Under the pieces are notes generated by a model. That model was not told the origin of the DNA. It did not search any database and was given only the letters and a program-made list of their open reading frames with translations. From Galaxea fascicularis (taxonomy: Eukaryota; Cnidaria; Anthozoa; Scleractinia; Euphylliidae), in assembly GCA_948470475.1 (NCBI GenBank), contig OX419345.1, positions 22,446,500 through 22,510,499 on the forward strand: a DNA stretch of 64,000 bases, written 5' to 3'. Shown in pieces: positions 31,208 to 43,310 of this stretch. Numbering within the stretch: position 1 is the first letter of the stretch; every line of letters starts with the position of its first letter. The position numbers were made by a program, and so were the translations under genes.

Positions 31208-33382
31208 CAGACACGTGTTGAAAAACGCGGTCATGTTGTAAATAGAAGGCTACTTTCGAGGCTGCTGCAATATTGAATAAGGTTTCTTGGTTTGATGATT
31301 GGTACTAAAAACCAAGGAATCAAAACGCTTTAGCAAACTGGCATGCGAAGTGATGCGTATTTTGTATAATAATAGCTAGAATCCTACTTAGATCATTGAA
31401 GTTCCTCTTTTTGGTGGTGCTTGTGTGTTAAGCTGGCGTACATAATGCAATTATTTTCAAATCACGTAGCCAAAACATATTGAAAATTAGCGTTTTAGAA
31501 CTGGAAACAGCTATGGAAGGCTGCCCTCAGGCTCACACTTATACGGCTTTCTTTGCATTTTGCAGTAAAAGCACTGCCACCCAACTGAGTACACTATTGT
31601 ATCCATTCCGTACAAATTCAGGCTAATTTCACTTTTGAACACAATCAAAAAGGTTTTCTAGAAAATGAAGATCTTCCGAACAGACGGTTGTACATGTTGT
31701 GAATAAAGATCGAATAAATCGACAGTCTCCGTGTTTTTATTAAGCTGATTTGTTAAGATTTGTTAAGTCCTGTGATCTTTGTCTTTTGTGGTTTTATCGC
31801 TGCGGCCAACCAAGCCAAAATTAAAAGAAAAGTATCAACTTTGTCATCTCGTAATCGTACGAATGACAATTGTACAAGGCCTAAACATTATCTGGGTCAC
31901 AGCTGTTTAGAGTTACATGTAGTTGTAAGATGATGCTAATCAGACTCGGTTTATCAAACGGAGGACTCGCCACAAAAGCTCAATAGGTGCGTTCTTGTTT
32001 AAGTTCATTTTTTCAGTTGCCATAGTTTATCGTATGGCGCGTTGTCAGTTGCGTTACGATCAGAAGACCACCCCTGAGTTTCAGTTTGGGATGCAAGTTA
32101 ACCTCGATAAAGAATTTTAGCCCGGGCGCGAAATTTGTAATTGGGCGGGAAAATTTGTCGGGTAGCGTAATTCACTAAAAAGGGCACCGAAGATGAGACT
32201 GTTGAAAATAGGCGCGCTGCTTTGCTATTCACTTATTTGGAATGTCTCTGGCATTTAGCTCTCTACTGGGCATAACTATTGATTTAGTATCTGCATTGGT
32301 TGACTGATCGATAGAGAAGCTTAGGCGGTCTTTTCAACGTCATCCACAAGCAAAACTAGTCATCATCTTCATCATTCTTCTTCTGGGAGCTTTTCCGTAT
32401 ATACCTATAGTTGTTTTTTGGCTGCACCTCCTTCACGTAGTTCCCTAGCTGCATTCATCTGGTAAATCAATCCTTTAGATTCTAACAGTCCTAGGCACTG
32501 GAGCAGTTTTCTGATTCAGCCAACATTGACAACAAGTCAATCTCTGTCAGACACCTAATCAGATCTATAATCGTTCGTCATTGAGATCATGATTACTATT
32601 GCCTTTGCCGATATCATTGTCTCCATTTTATCAGTTATCATTTTTAGCCTAGTTGTTTTACATTATTTCTTAGTTATCTCAGTACGAAATTTCTGTTTTT
32701 CTCGGCTCCTACTACTGCGCGTAGCTGAAATAATTTCTCGTTCTATTGAATCTGCAGTAAAGGCTTGTCAGATCATAGGTAACTAAGAGATCATGGTTTT
32801 GTTTTTTTATTTATCATCAGGCGCGGCTGCAAAGTTACATTTGCGCTGTCAGCAGTTCGTTTTGTAGATCCCAGGTAAGAAGAGTTGTTTTGAAATTAGG
32901 AAAAACTCTCAGAAAAGATCAGACTTTGTTAGTATTGCTTTACGGCTGCGTAGAAAATAAAATCGAAAATTTCCAGGATTCAAAGTACCTGTACGGCCAA
33001 GGCCTGATTAAACAGCAAATCTCATCATCAGTTCTGTAGTAGAAAACAAGACTGACAAGTCATGTTTTCTCGGCTTTCCCTTCGTGGGTATAAGAAGTTC
33101 TCTTTATGCAAGGAGTAAACATCTGGATTTGTCATGAGTTTAGTTAGGACTGTTGTGAGCACTTAAATTGATACTTAGTTTGGTGATCATAAATATTTAA
33201 GTGTAGCATTGAAGACTCTTTTTCACCTTGTGACAAATTAACCTTCAGCTGGTACTGAGGTCAATGTAAAGTTATTTTCTGTAATTCACTACATTTGACA
33301 ACAAATGATAAGTACACCTTAAGGTCGTATTAAAAAGACAGACGTAAAGTCAGCGCAAGATGTGAGAGGATGTGGACTGAGA
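31208..33382. other. Intergenic spacer between lectin genes 2 and 3
   Basis: Contains the 3' UTR and poly(A) signals of gene 2 (31702-31718) and the promoter of gene 3. Short frames here are not protein-like. An isolated GGGCGGGAAA stretch at about 32143 resembles an E2F site but is far from any start. Confidence 0.5.
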
Positions 33383-36300
33383 ATGAAGGAACATTTTGTA
33401 ATCGTTTGGTGGCTTCTTGTTGCTTTATTGATCGGTGGGGCGGAATCGACGGGTACTCTTGATCAGCTATCAGGTAAGATGTGATAAACACCTCGTTTGT
33501 TGTGGTGAAATACGAGTCCGTCAGAGGAATGGTGCGTCAGTAACGTGTAATGTAAATTGAAGTGAAGGCTTTTAAATTAATAAGTGAATAAAATAAATTG
33601 AAGACAAATAGCAGTTTTTCTCTTTGAGTTTGGATATAATTAACGTAGATATTGTTTTACTTCAGTGAACTGAATTAAAAACGGAAAGATTGGTGTATAT
33701 AATAGCATTTGTTTAAAACTTACTGTGAAAAGGAAAAAATAAGGTTTGCTTGAGGAGACAAAACAAAAAAGGTTTCACAGACTGAACACGCCAGATTTAG
33801 TCCCTGAAGTCTGACTCGGGGCAGAATGTTTAAAAGGGAAGAACTCATCCTTTTGTTCAGTGTTTAACCCCCATCTCCAATCTAGACTACACTACACTAG
33901 AAATATTATTTGACCAATAAATTAGTTTCTGCTGAACTCTTGTTCAGTTTTAAATTTGCTTTGTATTCCCCTGCAGTTCGTACACAAACACCTGGGGCAG
34001 TCAGCCGAACAAGAAGTGAAATTGATCTACAAACAGGTAAGTCACTACACACACCTGCCGTGTGTCATTGTACTCTCAGTCCCATTATCAGTTGTGGACG
34101 ATAGTCCTGCCGCTACCATTAGAACGTTATATGCTTATGAAAAGCCGTAAAACTTCGGACTTGTACAGTAACATCCAAACATTGACAAACGTTCTCGCGG
34201 TCACGGTGACAAGTCAAGCTGATTTTTCTTCTTGCTTGCAACATTCTGAACTGAGACGTTTTGAATTGTGTAGTATGAATTTGTTGCTAAATAAATTTGA
34301 AGTTTGAAATTATGGTAGTACCCTCTCTTGTTCTTTTGTATTTCAGAGAAGTCCGTTGTCATTTGCGCTGGTCAGAACAAATCCCTCGAATGCTTCTCCC
34401 CCGGTTCAACCATTGCCATACAGGAAGCTTTCTGGGGCCGCCTGTCATCAGAGATATGTCCCTCAGAGGATGGTGATCCAGTGACTAATTGCCTCAATGA
34501 TCCTACGACTACCCCTATCGTACGTAATCTGTGCGATGACAAGGAATACTGCGAAATCTCCGCTCGTCATAATGTACTACAACCCCCAGGGGTTAAACAC
34601 TGCCCAGGCGTTAATAAATACTTGGCTGTTAAGTACACGTGCATGCCAGAGAAACACAAGTTTGTACTCTGCAATGGCGAGACCACAGAGTTGACCTGTG
34701 GACAGGGATGGAAAATTCATATTATGTCAGCTTACTGGGGCCGGGATTCACCCTCCACCTGCCCTACGGCTCTCGGCAAGTTTTTCACTTGCGCAAACTC
34801 AGCAGATAGTGTTTTGGTGTTGAGGTCACGGTGTTCTGGAAAGAAGAATTGTATTGTAACTGCGGATGATCAACATCTGAGTAACAGTGGGAACCACTGT
34901 CCAGGGATAGATAAGTACGCTGTCATCAGTTACAGATGCCAGCCTCACGTGGATAAACAAGGTGGGTGATACCCTAATTAACATTTTCAACAGGCCACTT
35001 CGTGATCCAACTAGGTTTTCGGACGTCTCTGCTTGGTTTGTACCATTGGCCCCCATAGGAAAAACGTAGTATGTCGCTTAGAGGGGACGTTAATGGGAGA
35101 CTTAAAGTTGTTTATCCGCTGTTTATCTTTGATCCTCGACTTTCCAGCCTCCTCTTTTTTCCCTTGACCAGAAGTTAAACTCCATCACTGAATACGTTTA
35201 ATAGTTGGAAAGTCCTAACGGTCCGTTTTCTGAGATGAAAACAATTCAATCACGGCATAAGAACATTCGCTTATACAGCTTTATCCTTTCCTTAATCTGT
35301 TTATTTTGGTAGATGCACTCGATGGCAGTGACAAAAATCTTCCTGCACTGCAAGAAGATGCAGTCCATCCCGCTCTGGATCTAACATCAAACGCCAAGAA
35401 CCTTGCACCCCCGTCAACAATGAACTTGAGCATGTTGCTTCCAGTTCCACAAGGGAAAGCTTCTGATAAGCTGAAACCAATAATTGAATTCCTTGGGGAA
35501 GAAAGCCAAGGAAAAATTCAAAAGAACTCGTCATCACTTGGCGAAAATCTACCCATTCCTAAGGATGCTCAGCCAGGTGTAACAAGTAAGATGGACAGCT
35601 CTGCTTCCTCTCAGTCTGAAGATGTCATCGTACCCTCCATACTTGCCAAACAAATGGGCATATCATCATTTTTGGAGCAAAGTCTGAGTTCTGGGACTTC
35701 ACAGAAATCATTGCAAAACAATAACTTAAAGATGACCCCACCAAAGACGGTGGAGGTATCCCCTAATAATACAGAGGAGCTGGTCAAAAGCTTCCTTGAG
35801 GGTAAATTTGGACAGACCCTTGGCAAAAACCTTTTGAGTCTTGGTTCACTTTCTGATGTATCATACAAAAACTTAATGGAACAACATTTTGGATCTAGCA
35901 TAAAGGCCACCTCAGCCCCAGCCACACAAACTCCACCAAACGAAGATTTGATTTCCAAAATCGTTTCAGGTTTGGTACATCAATCTACTGAGCACGGTAC
36001 AACGAGTAATTCAGTTGTGAACTCAAAGAACGTTAGTGAGAACAAAATCTCACAAGGCGTCAAACCAGGCTCTGCTCAGGTAACAAACAGTGTATCTTCG
36101 CCTACCATTTCTATAGGAGATCAAGTTTTCTCACTACATGACTTATCAAATGCTTTAAATCACGACAAAGACAATGAAGAGCATGCGCAAAGTATAACAA
36201 ACATTACTAATGCAATTGTAGGATCTATGAAAGGTAACAGAAAACATTCTGTCAAACAAAAGAAGAAAGCCAAAATCAAACAACTTTCAGAAAAGATTGC

Positions 36301-39300
36301 GACATTGGAAACTCTAAGTGATGCTTTAGACGCCTTAACGGCGAAACTTTCATCAGACGAAAAACCAGAAACCAATCTAAACGATGATTCAGTCGCACAG
36401 AATATGAATGAGGGAGATAGTCCGGGAGGAAAACATAAAGGCCACCACTCACATCATCATCATCGCGAGAAAACTCAGTTGGAAGAGGATGTGGATGTGT
36501 TGGGAGCTCTTTTGTCAAGGGCCAACACACATTCAGATTTACTAACGAAAGCTGATGACAATCCTCAAGTCCAAAAAGACTCGAGCTACATTGTAGGGAT
36601 AAAAGGTGAAAAATCATTGAACTCAGGGGACCTTGAAAACCTAGAAACGAAAATCAATAAAGCAATAGAAGTGACGGAGAGTATGGGAAGACAGCAGGAT
36701 GCAAAACAAGCCAAATCGAAATGGTTGCCTCTTCTGTTAGCAGGAAAACTCATTCAAGAAGGGGCTCACACACGACAGGAAGTGACATCAATTCACACCA
36801 ACCATTCCAAACCCGAAAGATCCCTTTCTTTAAAAGACAGCAAGATTCATGGTTTGGAAGAAATTCTTATGAGGGTCATTGACAATGCATTAAGAACAGG
36901 TTCATTAAACGACTTAGTTAAAAATTGGAATCGTAGTGGAAGTCCATTTGCAAAGATAGCTCAAAATATATCACTATTTTTACAGGGTGATAAATATTTA
37001 AAATTGCCACTTACCAGAACGGTGAACAGCACAGCTGTTACGACTTCACTTGCAAGAAAACCAACGTCAAAAGGTACTTTGACGTTTCGGCTTCTCAAGG
37101 GAATCTCAGGCTTTGATAAAACATCCTCGGCTAATAAACGTCTTTTCACTAAGGCTGTTAACGATATTCTTGGAGAAATTACAAAACGCCAAAATGGAAA
37201 TTCCTCAGACCATTCATTATACGCAACCACCGATACGCTAACCGACTTCAAAGGCGTATTATTGGGTGGAAGAATCAACAAGCTTATTCCGTCTGAGGAT
37301 TCCATAGCTGCTACGCTGGGTACTAAGATTATGGCAGAGATTCTAAGAGATCAGGCCAAGGATAGTGTGAAGGCAAATTCACCTAAACAGCAAAATCAAA
37401 CAATAGATAACAAAACCACGTTTACAAGCAACTTGACAGTTCATGAAAAGAGCCTCGAAAAAGAGAAACTTAAGTTCTCCAGTTATGATACGAGAAACAT
37501 GTCAAGACACATACATAACAACACTTTAGAAGAGTTAATGAACAGCTTGTCAAAAACTGGGCGTCACAACCCCCCATCTCCAATTAATGAGAAACAAGGA
37601 GATAAGCACTCCCGCTTGTTACCACATTTAAGTGATCTCATGTCAGTAATCACAGCGAGCATTTTAGACATGGGAGATGTCGACCAGGAAAGCTCACCAC
37701 ATAAAAAGAAGACAACATTTCAGTACGATGAGAGTGGGAATGAAAGATTTCTCAACCGTCTGCCGAATGACCATACGTCGAGTGATTATTCTACAGCTGA
37801 TATGATATTAAAGGGGCCAAATGACCACGCAGGCAAAGGAAAAAGTAAAGAAAAACGTCCAGGTCATCTACTCAGTTCATCTCCGGCTGCTGATACATTA
37901 ACACAAAACAAGACAAGAGAATTAAACAATAAAACGGCCAGTTACAATGAGAACGCTGACCAAGGTGATCAGACTGTAACGCTTACTTTAGAAACAGTTG
38001 ATGACACGCCCAGTCCCTTGAAACACAACCATGAGGACCCGAAGGGCCAAAATAATTTGCGTAGTAATAAAGTTCCACATCACCCCAATAACCAGGCAGC
38101 CACAACACTGGGGAAAATCAATTCCACCGTCTACAAAAACAGGGAACACTCCTTTCACGAAAGTGATGTCTCCACTGTGCTCTCTGAATTGAAAGTGAAT
38201 GCTAAGAATCCAGAGCTTCCTTTACAGTCAGCTGTTGATGGGAAATTGATGACCATATTACCTTCTCCGGGAACTGGAGAGGATTCCAAAACAAGGGAAA
38301 TCGTAAATCTTCCCCTGGGATTGCAAATGAATGCAATTGGGCGGTTAGCTGACACGAAAGACGAGGCTTCTGTGATTCCGTCCGACATGACATCTGTCTT
38401 GGCCTCCAGCACTGGTCTTACGGATAGGCTGGCCTTAGAGAGTACACAGAGGAAGTCATCTGGGGATAAAATTTTACCAGTGGCTTCAGATTTAACTTCC
38501 ACAAGCGCTGCTATTACGGGAAGCGAAACAGAGGCCATTGTATCAAAAGCCGCAGCTTCTAAGACAGCTGGAGTAGAAACTCCCTTCAAAGCTACTCCAT
38601 ATAAAGATCTTCCCACAGCTTCTGAAGTGCGAGAAATTTCTACGTCAATTAAAGCTTTGTTGAAAATTCTAAACAGCTACTCTAAGAGGTTAAGGTTGGA
38701 GTATGGCGAAGATGATACACGCTCTGATCTGCTCCCAGTCCGAAGCCGCACAGCTGAGAAGGTGGCTAGTGAGGAAAAAACTAAGACTGAGGATACAAAG
38801 ACTAAACAGGCCGGTAGAAGCAGCAATTTTGGAGATATTTTTCATGCCATCTTTCAAAAGGAAAAAAGTTTCAATGCTTTGATGAAACCATCAAGAACCA
38901 GCCTCGTCGACAGAAAGGTCAACAGTAAAAATCCATACGTGAACTTCCCGCAGTCATCACCACTCGCCCCAAACTATGTCGACAGCAGTAGCTTTGAACA
39001 CATTCACGAACAGGCAAGCACCCACCCAGCTACCCAACCCAACTACAACTGGAACTTTGACTCAGTGCCGGAAACACACGCACAGAGTCCATTGGATGCC
39101 AACCCCACCAAAAGCAGTGTACAGCCTCAAGTAGGGACTGGTCCGTGGAGTCCTGGAAAGGAGGTCTCTCCAGTGATGGAAGAACTCAAAGATCTGAATT
39201 TACCTTCTATTGAGGATGACCCAACTGTGCGAGCAGTGCAAAAAATTGTGGCCGAGGAGAACTTGTACGCAAACCAAAAGCGAAAGGCAATTCAAAGACA

Positions 39301-39982
39301 CGAACAACAAGTTTCAAGTGCACCAAATAACCATCCACCAGGAAAGCTTGGAATATTTGGCCGGAATACTATACCAAGTGGTAAGGGCAAAGGTCATCAG
39401 AGAAATACATTTCGAACGAACCAGGGAAAGAAAGAGATTCTTTCTGGAAAACGTAACATAAAGAAGAAACCGAATACAGGAGGCAGAGAAAGAAACGAAA
39501 TTCCACATATTATACAAAACGATAAAAACATTTCCGGTCATCAGAAGTTGGGTATTCACCAGAGCAGACCAACGTCAAAAGAAAATTTCATTCGGAATGG
39601 AACCAATCAGAAGGAATCTCACAGGCAAAGGATGACGGGAAGGGATATGAAATTGACTCGACCTGTCAGCGGAAGCAATCTTCCTCACGGCGGCAGAAAT
39701 AACAGCGTAGTGAACAACTCTGTGGGTGTAACCATCCACAGAAACAACGGCAATAAAACAAAATCTTCTCTAAACGAAGACATACAGACAATTCACTCAA
39801 ACGCAATCTTGAACAGTACGGTCAAAGCTATGGCCCCTGGCAAACAAAAATATAAAGGAGCAGCATTGAGGGAGAAAGAAGGAGGAAATGATAAATCAAC
39901 CAAGACTTCAAGCGCTGATGAGATAAAGACAGAGAATACAATAAAGAAAAAAAAATCTAGTGAGGACTCCGCCCAGAAATAA
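33383..39982 (+). CDS. Secreted double-SUEL-domain lectin, paralog 3 (about 1550-residue tail)
   Basis: Exons 33383-33473, 33977-34036, 34347-34961 and 35313-39982, all phase 1, 1811 residues. Exon 1 is a signal peptide, exon 2 a linker ending SEIDLQT, exon 3 two SUEL domains (AFWGR and CPGVNKYL, then AYWGR and CPGIDKYA). The last exon, 4.67 kb without an intron, encodes a very long polar tail rich in Ser, Lys, Asn, Thr, Gln and Asp, poor in Cys and aromatic residues. It has a His cluster (HHSHHHH near tail residue 380), many N-x-S/T sites and a Lys/Arg/Asn/Gly-rich final third. It is predicted to be disordered and possibly heavily glycosylated. I recognise no domain in the tail. The frame stays open over 1556 codons, so it is under coding constraint. 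Confidence 0.9.
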
Positions 39983-41277
39983 TTGGATCCGTTCGTAGAC
40001 GCAAAACTGTTTGACGCAAAGCTTGGTAACCCTGTTTTCCTCGACATATTACCGTGGAAACAAAAGAATTTATAAAAGAACTATAGATAGTGAGCTGTGA
40101 TGAATGTTTGCTCAAGAATTATTAGCATTGCTATCATGATCATGATCATGATCATTTTTATGATAGTTATGCTTATTAGTAGTAACTCACCCTCAACGCA
40201 TTGTCCTGTAATTACTCAGTATCTAATTGTCCAAACGTGAACGGGGATTGTTGTTGAGGAATCGCCGAGATTGCGTTGTTATACCTAACGTATTTCAACT
40301 TCTCCTCAATGACAATTTAAAGTCGCAGAAATTAAATGATGATATTAAATATAGCTAGCCAGCAGGCGTTTATTTCGCCGCGTCCTTAATTAGGTATATG
40401 TAAAGTGTATTCTTCGGTGGAGAGGGTTGGAGCAAGTCTGTGGTTCTTTTCTTTGTGTGTTTTTCATAACTTGAGCGCAGACCCGAATGCAGGAACGTTT
40501 TATGGCCTTCTCAACGACAAACGTGTAAGCTAACACAGTATCTCTACTTAATTTGAATTGAAATATTAGGTCACCTAGGTCGCCACCTGGCCTTATCTCG
40601 GTAACGATGTAACTCCCTCCCCGAATGAAAAACGAATCCGTTTCTTCGGTGTTCGTTAAAGTAAAAGTTAACTGGCATATTCTATACTGAAGAAACTCAG
40701 GTGTTTTTAGTCCCAATTCAAGTTGAGTTCAATGCTTTAACGGAAGACTTCTGGAACAGATATTCCAGCGAAACAAATCCAAATACCTGCCTTTATTACT
40801 TAGTCAGTGAAGGAAAAGGCAGTGGCCTTTCGACCAAAGCAGAAAAAAGTTGAGTAAGAGCTTAGTGTTTTTGCTTTTTTGCACAGCCGTTTAAAAACTG
40901 TTAGAATTATGATAATCTATGCTGCGCGGTGGACTGTTGTGATTGGTTGTGTTTACAATTAGTTTTATGGCATGCGTCGCCATGTTTGTGGTTCGCTTTT
41001 TGGTTCTGGTTGTTGTGCTGATGGTCAATAGCACGTGTTACAGCAAGTTGTAAGAATAAAGTCCTGAGAAATTGTAAGTCGGCCAGATTTTTCTGCTAAC
41101 AAAAACTTTGGGAATGGCGAAGGAAATGCAGTGTGTTTACGGAAACTTGCTTTATCCCTGGTCAGATACATCTGTAACACTATGATGTGAAAATTGATGC
41201 CAATAAGTACAAAAGTAATTTCAAATTCCAGTTCTTTGTCATCCTCCAAAAGGTGTCGAATATTGACTGGCCTCATA
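39983..41277. other. Intergenic spacer after lectin gene 3
   Basis: Holds a small ATGATC repeat folded on itself (40131-40166, CTATCAT at one end and ATGATAG at the other). No gene is supported. Confidence 0.5.
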
Positions 41278-41836
41278 CAGTCAACTCTCTCATAGCGACC
41301 ACTTCTCGTAAGCGACTACTTTATAAATAACCGTTTTGTTTCTCGGTCAAACGCTATTTCAAAAGCTCTCCCGTTAGCGTCCACCACTTTACGTCAGAAA
41401 TTCGACATTTTCTTTTGTTTTCTGTTTCCAGTAAGCCACCACCAACATGATCACGTCTGATCGTTATAAATGATCACTCAAATGTCACAAAAGTCAAGTT
41501 TTTAATAACGTTGACCCGGAGTGTGAACAGAGAATAACAGTTTACACACAAAAATGATGGCTATGATTATATCTGTTGGTAAACAGGATTTGGTACAGTG
41601 ATCTGTAGCAAAATCTTATACAAAGTATCAACAGTAGTATAAGATTTTCCAGGCGTTATTCGATGTGAAATATACCAGTGCCTGTAATCTTTTCCCTGAG
41701 CCTTATTTTACCTAAAAAGGTAATTTCTTCATGTAATCAGTTAATCTGTTCAGTTTTGGGTTTATTTTATTGATTTTTCTCCTAAGTGACCACTCTGTCG
41801 TGCACGAAGGATGGTCATTTACCGGAGAGTTGACTG
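41278..41836. mobile_element. Non-autonomous DNA transposon-like element (CAGTCAACTCTC ends)
   Basis: CAGTCAACTCTCTCATAGCG at the left end is mirrored by a right end whose complement reads CAGTCAACTCTCCGGTAAATG. They enclose 559 bp without a transposase frame. Conserved short ends with CAGT termini point to a MITE of a cut-and-paste family. The target duplication is unclear. Confidence 0.55.
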
Positions 41837-42070
41837 CCGGGCATAGGCGAGGGATTTTACCTCGCTTCATTTTTTCTGTTCAAATGCCCAACCCAAAGGA
41901 TGTTATCATTGTTCAGAAGAGTACAAATTCCCCACTAAAGGTTAAAGTCAAATGTCCCGACCCACAGCCGGGCTGCAATGATCAAAAGCCCCTGCCACGG
42001 GCAGACGTCTTACGTCAAATACCCCGCCTATTCCCGACCTCCCCCCGCTGCGGCTTAACATTTAATAGCT

Positions 42071-43015
42071 CTAACAAAACTGCGACTTAGCACCCACAAA
42101 TTAGCCATAGAGACAGGACGTTATTCGAGACCGTTCAAGAAACCTGCAGAAAGAATTTGCCCAAGTTGTAAAATAGAAATGGAGGACGAATACCATTTTC
42201 TAAATACATGCCCTGCTTACCAGGAAAAAAGATGTTCGTTACTAGATTATCTGGAAAAAGAATATAGAATAAAAATAAGCAGAATGTCACCTAACAAAAT
42301 ATTAATGTTGTAAAGAACTAAGCGCCTTCTCATTAGTAACTATTGTCTTTTTTCTTTTCAAGAATGTTTGTTAGTTCGTTGTGCGTGTGGAATGTAGTTC
42401 AGCGTGCCAGTCAAGTAATTTATTGTAATATATTCGTTTTTAGTATTTAAGCCCATGTAATCGTTTTCAGTGTGCTTTTCACGTTCGCTGACGAACAGTT
42501 ACGCCCTTCGGAAAGCAGTTACGCTTAGCGCAGTTGTATTGAATCTACATCGCCGAATTCTGTGCAGTTTCCTCCCAGCTACTAACAAATTTTTAACCGC
42601 TTTACAAGAATCGCTTTCAAGAACCGCGTACAACCGCTTCCAAGTACCGACTACAATCGCCTTCAAGATCCGCCTATCGTAACAACCTAAGTCCATTAAA
42701 GTGTGTTAAAAAGTTAGTAAACCATGCTGGAGTGTTTCTCTCCCTTGTGGAAGTTTCACATGTTTCTAGTAAACCCCCCTAGCGAAAATGCTAAAATACA
42801 AAAACTAATAGCAAAACATATATTCGAATGCTTTGAAAAAAGAAAAGGGGAAGACGGCAAAAAGTAAATACTCTAGGACTTAATCAGTTAATAACTTATT
42901 AGCCATATATATTTTTGTTGTCTGTAATTTTTAGTTATTTGGAAATCGTAGTTGATACACTATTTATTGTATAAGACTGCAAATGAAAACATGTCTGTCT
43001 GTCTGTCTGTAGGTG
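42071..43015 (+). mobile_element. LINE reverse-transcriptase 3' remnant, split by an insertion
   Basis: From 42071 a frame reads LTKLRLSTHKLAIETGRYSR, then ERICPSCK, EDEYHFLNTCPAY and on to a stop at 42311. This is the C-terminal Cys/His region of a non-LTR retrotransposon polymerase. The continuation (SENAKIQKLIAKHIFECFEK) resumes at about 42778-42867, so some 460 bp are inserted between the parts. The element ends in a short 3' UTR and a (TGTC)n tail at about 43000-43015. It is 5'-truncated and dead. Confidence 0.75.
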
Positions 43016-43263
43016 CATTATTTCTATAAAATATTCAGTATAAAGATCAATGCATGGTGTATACAGCTGTGTTTGCAGACATTGAATCAATAGTATATTG
43101 TTACATTTTATCGCAACTGAGGCGACTTCCTTTCTTACTGGATGAGTTCAGACACGAAAGTCAAGTAAATTGCACGAATTACAACTACAACATAATCTAA
43201 ATTTGCAGCACATAGATCCACAATTCGAGCGGGGAGGGGGCGTGATAAAATAATGTTCCTTGT

Positions 43264-43269
43264 CACGTG
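43264..43269. promoter_or_regulatory. E-box / CLEAR-like CACGTG upstream of carboxypeptidase D gene
   Basis: GTCACGTGTC lies about 45 bases before the ATG at 43311. It differs at one base from the GTCACGTGAC element bound by TFEB-type bHLH factors at lysosomal and secretory-pathway genes. Function is inferred only. Confidence 0.3.
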
Positions 43270-43310
43270 TCAGGTGAAACAAACAATAGACTACCAAGTC
43301 AAGAAGTAAA

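Noticed and set aside
32143..32152. E2F-like GGGCGGGAAA
   Set aside because: More than 1 kb from the nearest coding start and single; likely chance.
35306..35312. Start of lectin paralog 3 tail as a separate gene at 35306
   Set aside because: The apparent start is a TTG directly before an intron acceptor; the exon joins in phase with the SUEL exon at 34961.
41837..42060. Possible gene in the frame at 41770-42090
   Set aside because: It starts inside a transposon-like end, crosses repeat-like GC-rich sequence and runs into the LINE in the wrong frame.
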